From Sandaracinus amylolyticus (GTDB taxonomy: Bacteria; Myxococcota_A; Polyangia; Polyangiales; Sandaracinaceae): 64,000 nt of DNA. The stretch covers positions 9,610,001 through 9,674,000 of the forward strand of contig NZ_CP011125.1 in assembly GCF_000737325.1 (NCBI RefSeq), in the 5' to 3' direction. Below, in pieces: positions 18,397 to 27,314 of the stretch. Both the position numbers and the translations under genes were made by a program. The notes under the pieces are model-generated. The model saw nothing but the letters and a program-made list of their open reading frames with translations. It ran no database searches and was not told the DNA's origin. The stretch's first letter is position 1. Each line of letters starts with the position of its first letter.

Positions 18397-19289
18397 TCGC
18401 CGATCACGACGCGCGCATCGCGCGCGCACGGGTCGCGCTCGATGGCCTCTCGATCGGCGACGCGTTCGGTGAGCGCTTCTTCGGCGCGCCGGAGACGGTC
18501 GACACGCGCCTCGCATACCGCGCGGTCCCGAGCGGCACCTGGCGCTGGACCGACGACACGCACATGGCGCTCTCGATCGTCGACGAGCTCGCGGCGCGCG
18601 GGACGATCGATCCGAGCGCGATCGCCGCGCGCTTCGCGGTGCGATTCGCGCGCGATTCATGGCGCGGCTACGGCGCGATGGCGCGGCGCGTCCTCACCGA
18701 GATCGGCGAGGGCACACCGTGGGACCTCGCGAGCCGCGCGATCTTCGATGGCACGGGCAGCAAGGGGAACGGCGCGGCGATGCGAGCCGCGCCGATCGGC
18801 GCGTACTTCGCGGGCGATCTCGAGCGTGTGATCGACGAAGCGCGGCGATCGGCGCTCCCGACCCACGCGCATCCCGAGGGCATCGCGGGCGCGATCGCGA
18901 TCGCGGTGCTCGCGGCGATCGCGACCCGCCGAGAGGAACGGCGGTCGCCGAGCGCGATCATCGCGGAGGTCGCGACCTCGGTGCCGCCCGGCGAGACCCG
19001 CGCGCGTCTCGAGCAGCTCGTCGCGATGCCGCACCTCGACGACGTGCGCACGATCGCGAGCATCGTCGGCAACGGCACGTACGTGCTCGCGGAGGACACG
19101 GTGCCGCTCAGCGTCTGGTGCGCCGCGCGGCACCTCGACGACTTCGTCGCGGCGATGTGGACGACCGTGAGCGCGCTCGGTGATCGCGACACGACGTGCG
19201 CGATCGTCGGCGGCGTGGTCGCGCTCGCGGCGCCGATGACGGTGCCCGCCGAATGGCGTGCCGCGCGCGAGCCGCTCGACGGCGCGTGA
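18393..19289 (+). CDS. ADP-ribosylglycohydrolase family protein
   Basis: A 298-residue member of the ADP-ribosylglycohydrolase family, which removes ADP-ribose from proteins or small molecules using two Mg2+ ions. Conserved features seen are GLSIGDAFGERF (residues about 13-24), WTDDTHMALS (about 51-60, the first metal motif), GNGAAMRAAPIGAYF (about 126-140), and a GDRDTTCAIVGG segment near 265, where family enzymes have GGDTDT. The change of that segment to GDRDTT keeps the two acidic positions with altered spacing of Gly. The GTG start overlaps the preceding lipoprotein's stop. Confidence 0.9.
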   Translation: MIADHDARIARARVALDGLSIGDAFGERFFGAPETVDTRLAYRAVPSGTWRWTDDTHMALSIVDELAARGTIDPSAIAARFAVRFARDSWRGYGAMARRVLTEIGEGTPWDLASRAIFDGTGSKGNGAAMRAAPIGAYFAGDLERVIDEARRSALPTHAHPEGIAGAIAIAVLAAIATRREERRSPSAIIAEVATSVPPGETRARLEQLVAMPHLDDVRTIASIVGNGTYVLAEDTVPLSVWCAARHLDDFVAAMWTTVSALGDRDTTCAIVGGVVALAAPMTVPAEWRAAREPLDGA

Positions 19290-19293
19290 TCGC

Positions 19294-19586
19294 TCAGCGC
19301 GGCAGCGCGCCGTCGATCGGATCCGCGCGGAACCCGACGTCGTCGAAGTCGTCGGTGCCCGCCCAGATCTTCGCGGTGCCCTGACGCAGCTCGGCGTTCT
19401 CGGGCAGCGCGAGCGCTTCGACCGTGAGCGGTACGTCGCGATCGCGCGTGCGCAGCGTGCCCACCACGCGCGTTGCTCGCTGCCGGTGGTCGTCGCGCCG
19501 TCGTGCATCGAGAGCGTCGCGTCGGGCGCGCGATCACTGCCGCAGCCCGCGAGCGCGACGACCAGCACCATCATCGGAGTGCGCAT
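19294..19586 (-). pseudogene. Lipoprotein gene with an apparent frameshift
   Basis: The ATG at 19586 encodes a clear lipoprotein signal peptide (MRTPMMVLVVALAGCGSD) and about 38 residues (to about GATTTGS). After that the frame becomes Arg/Trp-rich and runs on antisense into the ADP-ribosylglycohydrolase gene. The -1 frame instead encodes VVGTLRTRDRDVPLTVEALA, continues acidic and protein-like (WAGTDDFDDVGF) and stops neatly at 19294 just after the convergent gene. The total length (293 bases) is not a multiple of three. The best reading is one ~97-residue lipoprotein gene with a one-base indel near 19465-19480, either real or an assembly error. Confidence 0.6.
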
Positions 19587-19642
19587 GATCGACGAGTCTC
19601 CGCGGCGCGCCTCGATCGCACAACCCGGTCTACGATGCTCTC

Positions 19643-22600
19643 GTGGTCTATCGCGAGAGCCCCTCCACGATCGAGCGACGCGAGCCCGAAGGCGACGTGC
19701 TGTTGCGCGTCGACGCATCGGGCCGCGCGGGCGCGCCGGGCGCGCGCGGGCACGACGGCAGCGACGGCAGCGGCGCGGGCGAGGACGGATCGCCGGGTGG
19801 TCACGCGAGCGCACCTTCGCCCGGTGAGAACGGCGGCTTCGTCGCGGTCACGATGCGGCCCGAGGGCGCGACGATGGCGCGCGTCGAGGGCACGCGACGT
19901 TTCGCGGACGGTCGCGCCCACGCCGTGCGCGAGCTCGTGACGATCGGCGACTACGGCTTCGTCGACGTCGTCGCGCGCGGCGGTGCCGGCGGGCACGGCG
20001 GCGACGGAGGACGCGGCGGCGACGGCGCGACCGGACGTCGCGGGAGCGACGCGACGCGCTACTCGTCGGGCGGCGACGGTGGGCGCGGCGGCGATGGTGG
20101 GCGCGGCGGGCGCGCGTCGAGCGGTGCGAACGGTGGCGCGGGCGGGCGCGTCGTGGTGCAGGTCGACGACGCCGACACGCACCTCGTGATGTTGATCCGC
20201 ACGGGCGTCGACGGAGGGATCGGCGGACAGCCCGGTCGACACGGCGCGGGGGGATCGGGCGGCGCGGGGGGCCGCGGCGGATCGAGCCACACGTGGACCG
20301 AGACCGAGCACTACACCGACTCGCAGGGCAAGCCCCAGACGCGCACGAGCTTCCACTCGAGCCCCGGTGGATCACGCGGCCCGAGCGGCGCGTCCGGCGC
20401 GAGCGGATCGGGCCCGCTCTACGCCGGGCACGACGGCGCGGACGGCGCGTTCGCGATCGAGGTGCTCACCGCGACGGGCCCGAAGCAGTACCCCGGCCGC
20501 TACGAGCTGATGCTCTCGGGCATCACCCTGCGCACCGACGATCGCGACGGAGTCTTCGAGCCGGGCGAGCTCGTGCGCGTCGACGGCCTCCGCGTGCGCA
20601 ACGTGGGCGCGATGCCCTCGCCCTCGTCGCGCGCGATCACGCTCGAGGTGCGCGACTCGAAGTGGTGCGGCGCGCTCGCGAACGAAGTGCTCGAGATCCC
20701 GCGCTCGGTGCCCGCCGGCGCGGAGATCGACGTGCCGGGCACGCTCACGTTCGAGCTGCGCGATCACGCGCCGAGCGATCCCGCCGATCCGCTCGCGGAG
20801 CACGAGCGCGTCCTGCTGCGCGCGCACGTCGTCGACGTGAGCCGCTCGTTCGAGCGCTTCGAGCCCGACGCGATGGCCCCGCCCGCGACCATGCTGGTGC
20901 GCTTTCCGATCGCGGCCTCGATCGTCGAGGGGCTCGTCGCGCTCGCGCCCGGCGAGGTGACGCGATTGCGCTTCGCGATCCGCAACCAGTCGAAACTGGC
21001 ACTCGGTGCCAAATCTTCGAGCCGTCGCCGCGTGCGCGCGCGCCTCGCGCTCTTCGAGAGCGAGCTCGCCGACGACGCCGCGCTCCTCATCGACGAGCAC
21101 GGCCAGCCGGTCCCGATGCGCGGTGAGGGCCTGGTGCGCGAGCTCGATCTGCTCGAGCCGGGCGCCGACTGGGTCTTCGAGGGCGCGCTCGGCATTCGCG
21201 AGAGCGCACCCTCGTATCGCGAGCTGCGGCTTCGTCTGACGCTCGAGATCGGTCGGCTCGACATGCCCGACGTGCTGCGCGTCGTGCAGCACCGCGAGCT
21301 CCGGGTGCGCTGCGTGCGCACGCTCGCGCCCGACGCGCGGATGGACTGGCTCCTCGTCGCGCACCACCGCACGTCGCGCGAGGAGATCGACGCGTGGGAG
21401 GCGCTCGCGACGCGTCACGAGCGGCGTCTCGCGGTGTGGGACCTCTCGCGCGAAGGACACCTCGAGCTCGGCAGCTCGGTGATCGAGCGGCTCGGCGGCG
21501 GGCTCGTGATCGTGCTCGGGCACCCGATGTCGAGCGCGGGGCGCGAGGTGCGCGCGGCCGAGATGCTCTCGCACGCGACGATGTCGCAGCTCGCCGAGGC
21601 GGGCGCCGACGTGCTGCTGGCGGGCGGCACCGCCGATCTGCGCGCGCTGCTCGCGCCCGCGATCGTCGATCGCGACGTCGCGCCCGCCGGCGGAGAGGAC
21701 GCGCTCGTCGAGCGGCTCGCATCGCGCGTCGAGAACGAAGGCGCGCTCGTCGAGACGGCGGAGCTGCACGAGATCGGGATGTTCTTCGAGTCGCCGCGCG
21801 AGGCACGGCTCGAGGCGCGCGCCCGCGCGCTCGCCGAGCGGCTCGCGACGCGCTTTCCGCAGCGCCGCTTCACGATCGTGTGGGAGCTCGCGCCCGCGCC
21901 GCGCGGCTCGTGGCTGCTCGTCCATCGTTATCGCCTCGGGCGCATCCGCGTGCTCGCGCGACCCGCCGCGCGATGCGGCGTCGCGCACGTCGCCCTCAGC
22001 GATCACGCGCTCGCCGATCCGCGCACGATCGCGTCGAACGAGTGCGCGACCGCGATCGCCGTCGCATCGGGGCCCGACGATCAGGTCGATGCGCTGGTGC
22101 GCGCGATCGAGGCGAGCGACGGAGCGCGCGCGCGCGTGTGGAGCGACGCGATCCTGGTGGGCCTCGCGAGCGAGCAGCTCGCGGTGCTGCGCCGCACTCG
22201 TTCGCGCGCCGGGCTCTCGCGCGCTCGGATGCGCGAAGCGCTGCCGCGTCTGGTCCGGCTCGCGCACACGCCGCTCGTGCCCGACGGGCGGGAGGACGCG
22301 ATCGCGATCGTCGCCGAGCTCGCGGCGAAGCTGCGCTTCTTCGCGGACGCGCAGGTGCGGCTCTGGGAGCGCATCCCGGGGATCGCGTGGGCGCGACGCG
22401 CCGCGATGCTCGACGCGCTCACCGAGACGCTGATCGACGAGATGCTCGATGCACAGTCGAGCGACGAGCTCGTGCGGCGCGCGCTGCGGGATCGCACGCG
22501 CGAGCTCGAGAAGACGCTGCGCCAGCGCTGGAAGGACGCACGCGCGACCGACCTCACCGCGCGAGATCGCGGCGCCTGGTCGCGCGCGATGGTGCTCGCG

Positions 22601-22879
22601 CCGGTGGAGCGCGAAGGAGTGACCACCGACGACGAGCTGCTCGTCGCGGACGACGGCGACCTCGTGGAGCACGCCGCGTGGAGCGCGCGTCTCCGCGTCG
22701 CGCACGCGAGCGAGCAAGCGCGGACCGCCCTCGTCGCGAGCGCGGAGCGCGAGCGCAGCGAGCTGCTCCTGATGGTCCGCACCGCCGAGCTGATCGGTCC
22801 GCGCGCCCGCGTCGAGGTCGCGGACGTCGACGAGCCGGTCGAAAATGAGTCCGGCTCACTTCTGCGCGCGAACGGATGA
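19643..22879 (+). CDS. Collagen-like Gly-rich protein with a large alpha/beta C-terminal region
   Basis: A 1078-residue protein with no signal peptide. Gly-rich collagen-like segments occur at about residues 28-60 (GAPGARGHDGSDGSG), 110-165 (GGAGGHGGDGGRGGDGATG) and 190-220, interleaved with short beta-rich segments. From about 245 onward is ordinary sequence: a beta-sandwich-like stretch to about 560, then a Rossmann-like region at about 565-700 (MDWLLVAHHRTSREEID, VWDLSREGH, GGGLVIVLGHPMS, GADVLLAGG). A second alpha/beta region lies at about 700-830, and a long helical C-terminus ends the protein. The GTG start at 19643 follows the frameshifted lipoprotein's promoter region. No known enzyme motif was found. 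Its apparent cytoplasmic location and its length make it a good candidate for a new family. Confidence 0.75.
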   Translation: MVYRESPSTIERREPEGDVLLRVDASGRAGAPGARGHDGSDGSGAGEDGSPGGHASAPSPGENGGFVAVTMRPEGATMARVEGTRRFADGRAHAVRELVTIGDYGFVDVVARGGAGGHGGDGGRGGDGATGRRGSDATRYSSGGDGGRGGDGGRGGRASSGANGGAGGRVVVQVDDADTHLVMLIRTGVDGGIGGQPGRHGAGGSGGAGGRGGSSHTWTETEHYTDSQGKPQTRTSFHSSPGGSRGPSGASGASGSGPLYAGHDGADGAFAIEVLTATGPKQYPGRYELMLSGITLRTDDRDGVFEPGELVRVDGLRVRNVGAMPSPSSRAITLEVRDSKWCGALANEVLEIPRSVPAGAEIDVPGTLTFELRDHAPSDPADPLAEHERVLLRAHVVDVSRSFERFEPDAMAPPATMLVRFPIAASIVEGLVALAPGEVTRLRFAIRNQSKLALGAKSSSRRRVRARLALFESELADDAALLIDEHGQPVPMRGEGLVRELDLLEPGADWVFEGALGIRESAPSYRELRLRLTLEIGRLDMPDVLRVVQHRELRVRCVRTLAPDARMDWLLVAHHRTSREEIDAWEALATRHERRLAVWDLSREGHLELGSSVIERLGGGLVIVLGHPMSSAGREVRAAEMLSHATMSQLAEAGADVLLAGGTADLRALLAPAIVDRDVAPAGGEDALVERLASRVENEGALVETAELHEIGMFFESPREARLEARARALAERLATRFPQRRFTIVWELAPAPRGSWLLVHRYRLGRIRVLARPAARCGVAHVALSDHALADPRTIASNECATAIAVASGPDDQVDALVRAIEASDGARARVWSDAILVGLASEQLAVLRRTRSRAGLSRARMREALPRLVRLAHTPLVPDGREDAIAIVAELAAKLRFFADAQVRLWERIPGIAWARRAAMLDALTETLIDEMLDAQSSDELVRRALRDRTRELEKTLRQRWKDARATDLTARDRGAWSRAMVLAPVEREGVTTDDELLVADDGDLVEHAAWSARLRVAHASEQARTALVASAERERSELLLMVRTAELIGPRARVEVADVDEPVENESGSLLRANG

Positions 22880-22900
22880 GCGCGTGGTAGAACGGCGCGC

Positions 22901-23704
22901 ATGAGCGAAGCGCGCGTCGTCACCACGATCACCGATCACGTCGCCCACGTCCGGCTCAACCGTCCCGACAAGCGGAACGGTCTCGACCTCGCGATGTTCG
23001 AGGCGATCGTCGCCGCGGGCCAGCAGGTGATCGCGGATCGCAGCGTGCGCGCCGTCGTGCTCTCGGGCGAGGGCAAGGCGTTCTGCGCGGGGCTCGACTG
23101 GATGGCGTTCCTCCAGATGGGCGCCGACGCCGCGCAGACGCTGCTCTCGCGCGACGAGCAGCAGAGCCCGGCGAACCTCGCGCAGCGCGTGGGCTGGATC
23201 TGGACCGAGGTGCCGGTGCCGGTGATCGCCGCGGTGCACGGCGTCGCGTTCGGCGGTGGTCTCCAGATCGCGCTCGGCGCGGATCTGCGCATCGTCTCGC
23301 CCGACGCGCAGCTCTCGGTGATGGAGATCAAGTACGGGCTGATCCCCGACATGGGCGCGTCGAAGACGCTGCTGCGCGTGGTGCGTCACGACATCGCGAA
23401 GGAGCTCACGTACACCGGGCGCGTCGTCGGCGCGGAAGAAGCGGTGCGCATCGGCCTCGCGACGCGCGTCGAGACGGATCCGCTCGCGGCCGCGATCGAG
23501 CTCGCGAGAACGATCGCGTCGCAGTCCCCGCACGCGATCCGCGCGGGCAAGGCGCTGCTCGATCAGGCGCCCGCGCTCTCGACGCTCGACGCGTTCCGGC
23601 TCGAGAGCGACCTCCAGGTCGGCCTGCTCGGATCGCCGAACCAGATGGAAGCGGTCCAGGCCGTGATGGCGAAGCGCGCCGCGTCGTTCCGCGATCCGGA
23701 GTGA
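22901..23704 (+). CDS. Crotonase (enoyl-CoA hydratase/isomerase family)
   Basis: A 267-residue crotonase-fold protein acting on an acyl-CoA. The oxyanion-hole elements are FCAGLDW (about residue 61) and the helix GVAFGGGLQIALGADLRI (about 112-129). The first catalytic Glu of enoyl-CoA hydratase reads Gln in GGGLQIA. In VMEIKYGLIPDMG a Glu and an Asp are eight residues apart, the spacing used by delta3,5-delta2,4-dienoyl-CoA isomerases. An isomerase in unsaturated fatty acid oxidation is therefore more likely than a hydratase. It starts 21 bases after the collagen-like gene but looks unrelated to it. Confidence 0.88.
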   Translation: MSEARVVTTITDHVAHVRLNRPDKRNGLDLAMFEAIVAAGQQVIADRSVRAVVLSGEGKAFCAGLDWMAFLQMGADAAQTLLSRDEQQSPANLAQRVGWIWTEVPVPVIAAVHGVAFGGGLQIALGADLRIVSPDAQLSVMEIKYGLIPDMGASKTLLRVVRHDIAKELTYTGRVVGAEEAVRIGLATRVETDPLAAAIELARTIASQSPHAIRAGKALLDQAPALSTLDAFRLESDLQVGLLGSPNQMEAVQAVMAKRAASFRDPE

Positions 23705-23739
23705 GTGGTCACCTGTGCTCGCTGGCGGAGGGCCCGCTC

Positions 23740-25620
23740 TCAGCGGTCGAGCGCGCGCCGGAAGGCGCGGTACTGCGTGCGTCGGGGGCGCAGGTCGATC
23801 GCACGATCGATCCACCGGCGCGCGAGATCGATGCGCCCCTCGTCGGCGTAGATGCGCGCGAGCGCGGCCGAAGGATGCGGGTTGAACGGCGCGATGCGGT
23901 GCGCCTCGAGCAAGCGCGACTCGGCACCGTCGCGGTCGCCGTCGTCGAGGTGACGCCGCGCCGCGGCGACGAGCGCGTCGGATCGCCGGCGACGCTCGGT
24001 GAGATCCTGATCGAGCGCGACCTCTTGCTCCGGGGCGGGCGCCGCGATCGCAGGACGTCGCGGCTCGACGCGCCGCGGCGGAGAGACGACCGGAGCTCGC
24101 TCGGGCGGCGCGACGACCGCGGTCGGCGCGGGCGCCGCGGGCGGCGGAGGCGCGCTGGTGCGCGTCGCGAGCGCGATCCCGGTCGCGACGATCACCGGCG
24201 TCGCGAGCGCGCCGACGCACGTGATCCCGATCGCGAGCGCGGAACGTCGCCGCGTGCGCGCGTCGTCGCGCGGGCGCGGAGGCTCGGGCAGGAGCTCGCT
24301 CTCCGGCGGGACGTCCGGTGTCGTCGCCTCCTCGACCGGCGCAGCAGGCGGCGCCGCGAGCGTGTCCTCCTCGGCGATCCGCGCGGTCAGCGCGTCGCGC
24401 ATCGCGCTCGCGATCGGCGTGGTCGCGTCCTCGTCGACCGTGCGCGCCGCGAGCGCCTGGCGCGCCGAGCTCGCGATCGGCGTCGTCGGATCGTCGTCGC
24501 CGACGAGCACGAGCATGCGCCGTGTCGCCTGCGCCTCGACGCCGAGCCACGGCTCGTCACGGCTCGCGCGCAGGCGTGTCCCGCTCGCGACGCGCCGCGG
24601 CTTGCGCCCTTCCGCGGCATCGTCGGCCTCGTCGTGCTCGACGCCGGGCGCGCCCTGGCGCCGCAACGCGTCGTGCGGCAGCTCCTCGCGCGTCGCCTCG
24701 TCCCCGCGCGCCTGCCCGCGCAGCAGCTCCGCGAGCTGCTCGCGCGAGGGCCGAGGCGGTGGTCGCGACGAAGCGCGGCGCGGCGGCTCGGAGCGCGCGC
24801 CCCGCGGCTCGATCAGCGGGCTCGTCCGCGCGAGATCGATCCCGTCGCCCACCGCGCTGCGCGCCCGCGCGATCGCCTCGTCGACCGGTAGCACCACGTT
24901 CGCCTCGAACGGGCGCTCGAGGCGATCGACCGCGACGATCCCGTGCTCCACGTCGAGCGCGATCGCGAGCGCGGCGAGCCCTTCGAGCGACGCGCCTTCG
25001 CCGTGCGGCGTCCATCGCGCCGCGACCACGAGCCCATCGACCGCGACGATCTCCGCGTCGCCCGCGACCGACGCGATCACCCCGCGCAGCGTGCCCGCGC
25101 CCGACGCGAGCAGCCGCACGAGCGAGCCCACCGACCCGATGCGATCGAGCGCCGCCTCGAACCCGTGCCCCGCCGCCGCCGAGCGCCAGAACGCGTGGTG
25201 CGTCTGCATCACCGGCGCGATGCGCAGCGCGATCGCCTCGACGTCGAGCGGCGCGCTCGCGGTGCGTCGCAGCTGCGCCCAGCGGAACCGCACCGGCCGC
25301 GCACCGCGCAACGCCGGCTCGCGCCCGAGCCGCTCCCACAGATCCTGCGACGACCCATCGGGCGTCTCGTCGAGGAGCACGACCTGGGGGTCGAGCGCCG
25401 TCGCGCGCGTCAGGCCATCGCCCTCGCGACCACACACCACGACGAGCGATCCCCGCGCGCGCAGCTCCTGCGCGAGCTCGTCGGCGTGGCCTGGACAGCC
25501 GCTGACGAGCACGCAGCGCAGCCCTTCGAACACCGCCCCGCGGCCCAGCCCCGAGTCGGTGCTCTCCGTGAGACGCACCCACGAGTCGAAGAGCACCACG
25601 GGACGCGAGACTTCGGGCAC
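23740..25620 (-). CDS. Receiver-like/TPR membrane protein
   Basis: A 626-residue protein with no close named family. Residues about 30-120 resemble a degenerate response-regulator receiver: a CVLVSGCPGHADEL strand-helix, VVVCGREGDG, and a PQVVLLDETPD strand where the phospho-acceptor would sit. A second domain follows (about 130-280), with VDGLVVAARW, similar in style to DUF4388-type signalling domains. There is a long Pro/Arg/Glu-rich disordered stretch, a single membrane helix at about 470-490 (LAIGITCVGALATPVIVATG), a Pro-rich linker and two TPR-like repeats at the C-terminus (about 555-620). The architecture suggests a signalling scaffold linking cytoplasm and periplasm. Confidence 0.6.
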   Translation of the reverse strand: MPEVSRPVVLFDSWVRLTESTDSGLGRGAVFEGLRCVLVSGCPGHADELAQELRARGSLVVVCGREGDGLTRATALDPQVVLLDETPDGSSQDLWERLGREPALRGARPVRFRWAQLRRTASAPLDVEAIALRIAPVMQTHHAFWRSAAAGHGFEAALDRIGSVGSLVRLLASGAGTLRGVIASVAGDAEIVAVDGLVVAARWTPHGEGASLEGLAALAIALDVEHGIVAVDRLERPFEANVVLPVDEAIARARSAVGDGIDLARTSPLIEPRGARSEPPRRASSRPPPRPSREQLAELLRGQARGDEATREELPHDALRRQGAPGVEHDEADDAAEGRKPRRVASGTRLRASRDEPWLGVEAQATRRMLVLVGDDDPTTPIASSARQALAARTVDEDATTPIASAMRDALTARIAEEDTLAAPPAAPVEEATTPDVPPESELLPEPPRPRDDARTRRRSALAIGITCVGALATPVIVATGIALATRTSAPPPPAAPAPTAVVAPPERAPVVSPPRRVEPRRPAIAAPAPEQEVALDQDLTERRRRSDALVAAARRHLDDGDRDGAESRLLEAHRIAPFNPHPSAALARIYADEGRIDLARRWIDRAIDLRPRRTQYRAFRRALDR

Positions 25621-25832
25621 CAGCTCCCCCCGAGCAGCGAGGGCGCCATCCTATCTCTTCGGGTCACGGAGAGAACGGGTCAGGTAGGATCCGGACGTCG
25701 AATTCTGGCGCGACGACGGAGCACGCTGCGCGCATTTCCAGTCCTTGCGGGAGTGCTCGTCCCGCCGGTCCCGGACGGGAGCGCGCGAAGCGCGCGTACG
25801 GCAGGGCCCGGCGGGCGAGCCGTTGTTTCCAG
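25621..25832. other. Intergenic, short hairpins only
   Basis: No gene is seen. It contains GCGCGC-GAA-GCGCGC (25781-25795), able to form a tight hairpin, which probably lies between the promoter of the receiver-like gene and the downstream genes. TTTCCAGTC occurs near both ends of the stretch. Confidence 0.4.
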
Positions 25833-26423
25833 TCATTCGCCGGGGTCGCGCCCGCTCACGGCGGTGATCACGAACGCGATCGGGCTCCACACGACGAATT
25901 CGAGATCGACCTCGACGCCGATCACCGCCTCCCACGACTCCCATCGTGCGAACGCCGCGCGCCCGCTCGCGTAGAGCGAGACGCCGTGCCCGTACACGTC
26001 GAAGTGATCGTAGGGGCGGTACGCGAGCGCCAGCGTCGCGAGCGCGATCGCGCCGTGCCGATCCTGCATCGGCTCGTAGGGATCCCGCAGCGCGTATCCC
26101 GCGCCGGCCATCAGCGTGATCCCGAAGTCGCTCCCGATCGGCAGGAGCGCCATCGCGCCGCCCGCGAGCTCGATCGACCGGAAATTGGCGGCGCGCACGT
26201 CGATCGCCGGACCGATGCGCGCGCGATCGGCGATCGCGTCGCCGAAGAGCGCCTCGGCGCGCAGCGCGAGCTCGAAGAGCGCACCGGGATCGGCGTCCTC
26301 GGTCTGCGCGAATTCCGCGCCTCCACCGAGCGCGAGCCGCGACGAGATCTGCACGTCGGGCTGCGCCTCCGCGCGCGCGGCGAGACCGAAGATCAGCGCC
26401 GCGGTCGCGACGCGCGCGATCAC
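25833..26423 (-). CDS. Exported beta-barrel-like protein
   Basis: A 196-residue protein with a signal peptide (ATAALIFGLAARAEAQ, likely cleaved after AEA). It has an alternating hydrophobic/polar pattern of amphipathic beta strands (VQISSRLALGGGAEF, FELALRAEALFG, MALLPIGSDFGITLMAGAGY, IALATLALAYRP), suggesting an outer-membrane beta-barrel of about eight strands. Its GTG start overlaps the stop of the upstream C2/PDZ lipoprotein gene (GTGA), so the two are made together. No named family was recognised. Confidence 0.65.
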   Translation of the reverse strand: MIARVATAALIFGLAARAEAQPDVQISSRLALGGGAEFAQTEDADPGALFELALRAEALFGDAIADRARIGPAIDVRAANFRSIELAGGAMALLPIGSDFGITLMAGAGYALRDPYEPMQDRHGAIALATLALAYRPYDHFDVYGHGVSLYASGRAAFARWESWEAVIGVEVDLEFVVWSPIAFVITAVSGRDPGE

Positions 26424-27190
26424 ATCGTGAGCCAGGTGAAGCCCTGATCGAGCTCCACCTCGCGCGTGTCGCCGCGCTCGCCGCGCACCCGCAGTCGCTC
26501 GCGTCGCTCGGCCGCCATCGAGAGCGCGCCCGGCGCGCGCTGCGAGCCGAGCCCCGACACGCTCTGCCCACCGATCGCGACGATCGCGTCGCCGGGGCGC
26601 AGCCCCGCGCGGCCCGCGGGCGAGTGGGTCTCGACCTCGACCACGACCAGCGCGTCACCGCGCACCTCGTAGAGCCGCACGCCCACGCCGTGGTGCGCCT
26701 GCGGCGCGGCGAGACGCAGCGCGAGCTGCGCGCCGCTGTCGAGCAGCACGCGCGCATCCGCGCCCGGCACCACGTTCGGCGGCAGCCCGCGATGGCGGAA
26801 GATCCCGATCGGATCGGCGCCGACCTCGTCGCGGTCCCACACCTCGAAGCGGAACATCGCGTCGCTCGGCGCATACACGTTGCGCGGCAGCACGACGTTC
26901 CACTCCGGCGTCAGCGTGTCGTTCCGCGTCTCCGACTCGTAGATGAGCTCGTCGTTGCGGTAGATGCGCACGAAGGGGTCGGGCAATCCGTCCGTGCCGT
27001 CCCACGCGAGCGCGCCGCGGCTGCGCGGAGGCACGCTCGCCGAGGCCACCGTCAGCGACCAGACGTCGCTCGGGCTGCTGGTCGAGGTGACCGTGTTGCG
27101 CACCGGCGAGAGCGAGGTGGTGCGGCGCGGATACGCGCATCCGACGGCCAGGAGCAGGAAGAAAGCGAGAACGAGACGTCCAGGTCGCAT
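26420..27190 (-). CDS. C2-PDZ lipoprotein
   Basis: A 256-residue predicted lipoprotein (lipobox AVGC, Cys18). The ATG at 27190 is the first start that gives a signal peptide; the long open frame upstream is antisense to the pyruvate kinase gene. Residues about 42-160 form a C2-like beta-sandwich (DPFVRIYRNDELIYESET, DTLTPEWN, FRFEVWDRDEVGADPIG), the pattern of Ca2+-dependent C2 domains. Residues about 165-250 form a PDZ domain (GVGVRLYEV, VVVVEVETHSPAGRAGLRPG). It has no protease domain, so it may be an adaptor at the envelope. It is coupled to the beta-barrel-like gene downstream. Confidence 0.8.
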   Translation of the reverse strand: MRPGRLVLAFFLLLAVGCAYPRRTTSLSPVRNTVTSTSSPSDVWSLTVASASVPPRSRGALAWDGTDGLPDPFVRIYRNDELIYESETRNDTLTPEWNVVLPRNVYAPSDAMFRFEVWDRDEVGADPIGIFRHRGLPPNVVPGADARVLLDSGAQLALRLAAPQAHHGVGVRLYEVRGDALVVVEVETHSPAGRAGLRPGDAIVAIGGQSVSGLGSQRAPGALSMAAERRERLRVRGERGDTREVELDQGFTWLTM

Positions 27191-27314
27191 CTCCGGCGCG
27201 AGGGTAGTCCGATCCTCTGCGCCCTCGCCAGCTCTCGGCCCATGGAACGGTGCGTCACGACTCTCTGCGTGTCGCCACTCGTCGGCACCGGGTCGGTCGT
27301 GGTAGGAGCCTCGT

